From Psychrosphaera ytuae (GTDB taxonomy: Bacteria > Pseudomonadota > Gammaproteobacteria > Enterobacterales > Alteromonadaceae): a stretch of DNA of 64,000 bases. Below are positions 62,288 to 64,000 of the stretch, piece by piece. The position numbers and the translations under genes were made by a program. The stretch lies in contig NZ_CP072110.1 in NCBI RefSeq assembly GCF_017638545.1, forward strand, positions 1,240,001 through 1,304,000, written 5' to 3'. Numbering within the stretch: the first letter of the stretch is position 1; each line of letters starts with the position of its first letter. The notes under the pieces are model-generated. The model saw only the letters and a list, made by a program, of their open reading frames with translations, searched no databases and had not been told where the DNA came from.

Positions 62288-64000
62288 CTAGTTAGCATAC
62301 GGAGCTCCAAGGAGCTCCTGCTCAATAACCCGATGATGAGCCTCTCCTGCGACGGACTTTAAAGCAGTCACAAAGTCCATCGACGTTGCTGGTTCATTAG
62401 GGTAGCCATGTTCTACCCACAACTGTTTTAGTGCCTCCACAATAACGTCATCCCCTAACTCTGTTCTCAGTACATCAAACACTAAGGTTGCTTGCGAATA
62501 CTGCTGGTGTGGTGATGTTGCATCGACTAATCCCCTTGCGCTTCCGTAATAAAAACGTTGCTGGTTTTCAAAGCGGCGACGTTCATATTCCACTAGGGCA
62601 TTTTTAGCCTCATTGCCATATCGTTGTTCAATCATGACTAACTCGACATATTTAGCCAGTGACTCTACCAAAAATGCGCCATCTTCACTTATACCGTTGC
62701 CAATATCGTGTCCAAACCACTGATGGGCTGTTTCGTGGACGGCACGACGATAACGTTGATCAAACCCTGCCTCTTTTGTTGGCTGAGCCATAAAACCAAC
62801 TTCGTAACCAATTAACATAGTTTGTGGCATCGCAAATCCGGTTGGGCCGTTATTTGGTATCGCAAACATTCGTAGCTGACTATGTGGGTATGGCTTTACC
62901 TGCTTAGACAGCCACTTCAACGTGTCGGCCATGCCAAGTTGATTGATGGCGACGGCATTTTTCTGCTGTAGCTCCGTTACGTGCTTCGTATTAGGTACGT
63001 AAACCTCTGTTACTGCATTGCCCACTTGCTGTTTGGTGACTTGCCATTCAATTTGGTTTGCATTAGTGGCAGTCACTGGGACTACAAACCAGCTTGGTAG
63101 TTGGCGCATCGGCTGAGCACTGTCAAAAAAATAAGTGGTCTCCCCTCCCGTTGACTCTGTATGAGTTAGCTTACCTGGACCGATGGCTTGGTAACCCGTT
63201 GGGACTTCAATTTGACTTGAGTACGTCGTCCACTCGTAAGCTAACTCTCTTTGCCATTCGAGTTGATAAGGGCGGGAAGAAAATCGCTCTGAAGGCATTA
63301 AATTTGCCATCGCTGGTAATTGATACTGAGTGCGTAATTGTTGATTTCTTAACATCCACTCTGGCTGAAATCCAATCACAGGTAACAAAGGAACACCGCG
63401 CAAATAGGTCATTTCTGGTTTGATATAGAACTGCGAGGTAACAGGCCACAACTTGGGTTGTTGTAATGTAAATTTAGCCACTAAGGTCAGGGTTTGATTT
63501 GCCTTTAATGGTTGTGCCAACCTGACAATACTTTGGCCACTGACTTGTCCTGCTTCGATGACAGCACTAAGACTTCTGTGGACAGCGAGACTTCTGTGGA
63601 CAGCGAGACCTCTTTGAACACTGCCACCTCCCTTACCGTTCGGCTCTACATAAAGGCTCGGCGCTTCAAAGTTGCCATACCGACCGACTAAAAATGAGTT
63701 TATGTCTTCCTGATCTTTATTGCGTAACAAGTAGCGCAACTCAAACTGACCAAAACCTGAGTAGGGTTCTATTTTTATCTTAGCATCTAGGTGCTCAACC
63801 ATTGGCGTTGGCCTGTTTAACCAATGTCGATAAGTGTGTTCGTACTCAGCTTTCCAAGCTTCTCGGTGATGTGAATAGGTCAGTGGTTTTTCTGTAACCA
63901 GTTGTTGGTCTAGTCGAATGATGGCCAACAGACTTGACACTGCTAACAGAGACGCCGGCCAATGTTTGGCTAGCCCATTAATGTTGAATTGTTTGAGCGA
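62288..64000 (-). CDS. M1-family peptidase domain of a membrane protein, 5' end beyond the window
   Basis: The frame is open from the stop at 62288 to base 64000, so the N-terminus lies outside. It contains a hydrophobic segment near 63890-63960 and then a gluzincin domain with the zinc-binding HETAHQWFGHD (HExxH) and the third ligand Glu in ESLAKYVELVM. Fusion of an ABC-transporter permease with an M1 peptidase is known in Alteromonadales, and the upstream hydrophobic part fits that. An internal 18-bp tandem repeat (about 63570-63606) duplicates the stretch LAVHRS. It faces the chemoreceptor gene. Peptide substrate unknown. Confidence 0.82.
   Translation of the reverse strand, partial: SLKQFNINGLAKHWPASLLAVSSLLAIIRLDQQLVTEKPLTYSHHREAWKAEYEHTYRHWLNRPTPMVEHLDAKIKIEPYSGFGQFELRYLLRNKDQEDINSFLVGRYGNFEAPSLYVEPNGKGGGSVQRGLAVHRSLAVHRSLSAVIEAGQVSGQSIVRLAQPLKANQTLTLVAKFTLQQPKLWPVTSQFYIKPEMTYLRGVPLLPVIGFQPEWMLRNQQLRTQYQLPAMANLMPSERFSSRPYQLEWQRELAYEWTTYSSQIEVPTGYQAIGPGKLTHTESTGGETTYFFDSAQPMRQLPSWFVVPVTATNANQIEWQVTKQQVGNAVTEVYVPNTKHVTELQQKNAVAINQLGMADTLKWLSKQVKPYPHSQLRMFAIPNNGPTGFAMPQTMLIGYEVGFMAQPTKEAGFDQRYRRAVHETAHQWFGHDIGNGISEDGAFLVESLAKYVELVMIEQRYGNEAKNALVEYERRRFENQQRFYYGSARGLVDATSPHQQYSQATLVFDVLRTELGDDVIVEALKQLWVEHGYPNEPATSMDFVTALKSVAGEAHHRVIEQELLGAPYAN

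Noticed and set aside
1..64000. tRNA or rRNA genes
   Set aside because: No cloverleaf or rRNA-like stretch was recognised by eye, including at the island edges.

Overview
The window looks like the chromosome of a marine gammaproteobacterium, probably Alteromonadales. Host markers are rapA, rluA, a Fur-controlled imelysin/TonB-receptor operon, a Spo0M-like protein and a dCache-type chemoreceptor. Nothing in the sequence fixes the genus. The flanks hold ordinary host genes. About 45 kb in the middle (about 2893-47806) is a multi-metal resistance island.

How the island sits: a host gene for a PIN-PhoH ATPase is cut in two. Its N-terminal part (through the Walker A motif) lies at 47807-48673 and its C-terminal part at 2473-2892, both on the minus strand. 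About 40 codons are missing between the halves, judged against an intact PIN-PhoH gene carried just inside the right edge of the island (46167-47549). The left edge also seems to truncate a DUF305 gene. I see no integrase, transposase or target-site duplication, so the original insertion machinery was probably lost.

Layout: 1-2426 partial sensor histidine kinase; 2473-2892 phoH 3' remnant; 2951-4058 DUF305 and glutaredoxin/MauE genes; 4275-9929 copper operon (CueR, CopA ATPase, cupredoxin, PII-like protein, DUF2933, methyltransferase-like membrane protein, Met/His-rich protein, HMA-like protein, lipoprotein) behind a perfect CueR-type operator; 10012-12293 small Cys/His-rich protein, porin and di-heme cytochrome c; 12294-12995 non-coding with a (CTTTTTA)n array; 12996-27359 large cus/cop operon (small RPP protein, DUF411, CusC, CusB with two CusF-like domains, CusA, two PepSY proteins, CopC, CopD, NTF2-like, CopA oxidase, CopB); 27493-28533 MerR, MerC and GDCCVxC protein with a classic mer operator but no merA; 28576-37531 CadR/PbrR-type regulator with two near-identical operators, one driving transglutaminase-like and CDF genes, the other a second CDF gene plus czcCBA; 37628-43883 a third HME-RND system; 44021-45974 three unknown genes; 46167-47549 island phoH; 47678-48673 phoH 5' remnant.

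Right flank: rapA, rluA, a Fur-box operon (DUF4856 lipoprotein, imelysin-like lipoprotein, TonB receptor, fatty-acid hydroxylase family protein), a Spo0M-like gene, a chemoreceptor, and a partial M1-peptidase membrane protein running off the window.

How the genes work together: copper is expelled from the cytoplasm by CopA, oxidised and bound in the periplasm by the CopABCD and cupredoxin/Met-rich proteins, and pumped out by CusCBA. Zn/Cd/Pb-type ions leave through two CDF carriers and CzcCBA under one MerR-family regulator. A third RND pump has a different signature. The most unusual points are the phoH disruption with a resident phoH homologue, the CusB-CusF-CusF fusion, four unrelated small secreted Cys/His-rich proteins that all end in an RPP motif and lead operons, and the mer module without a mercuric reductase.
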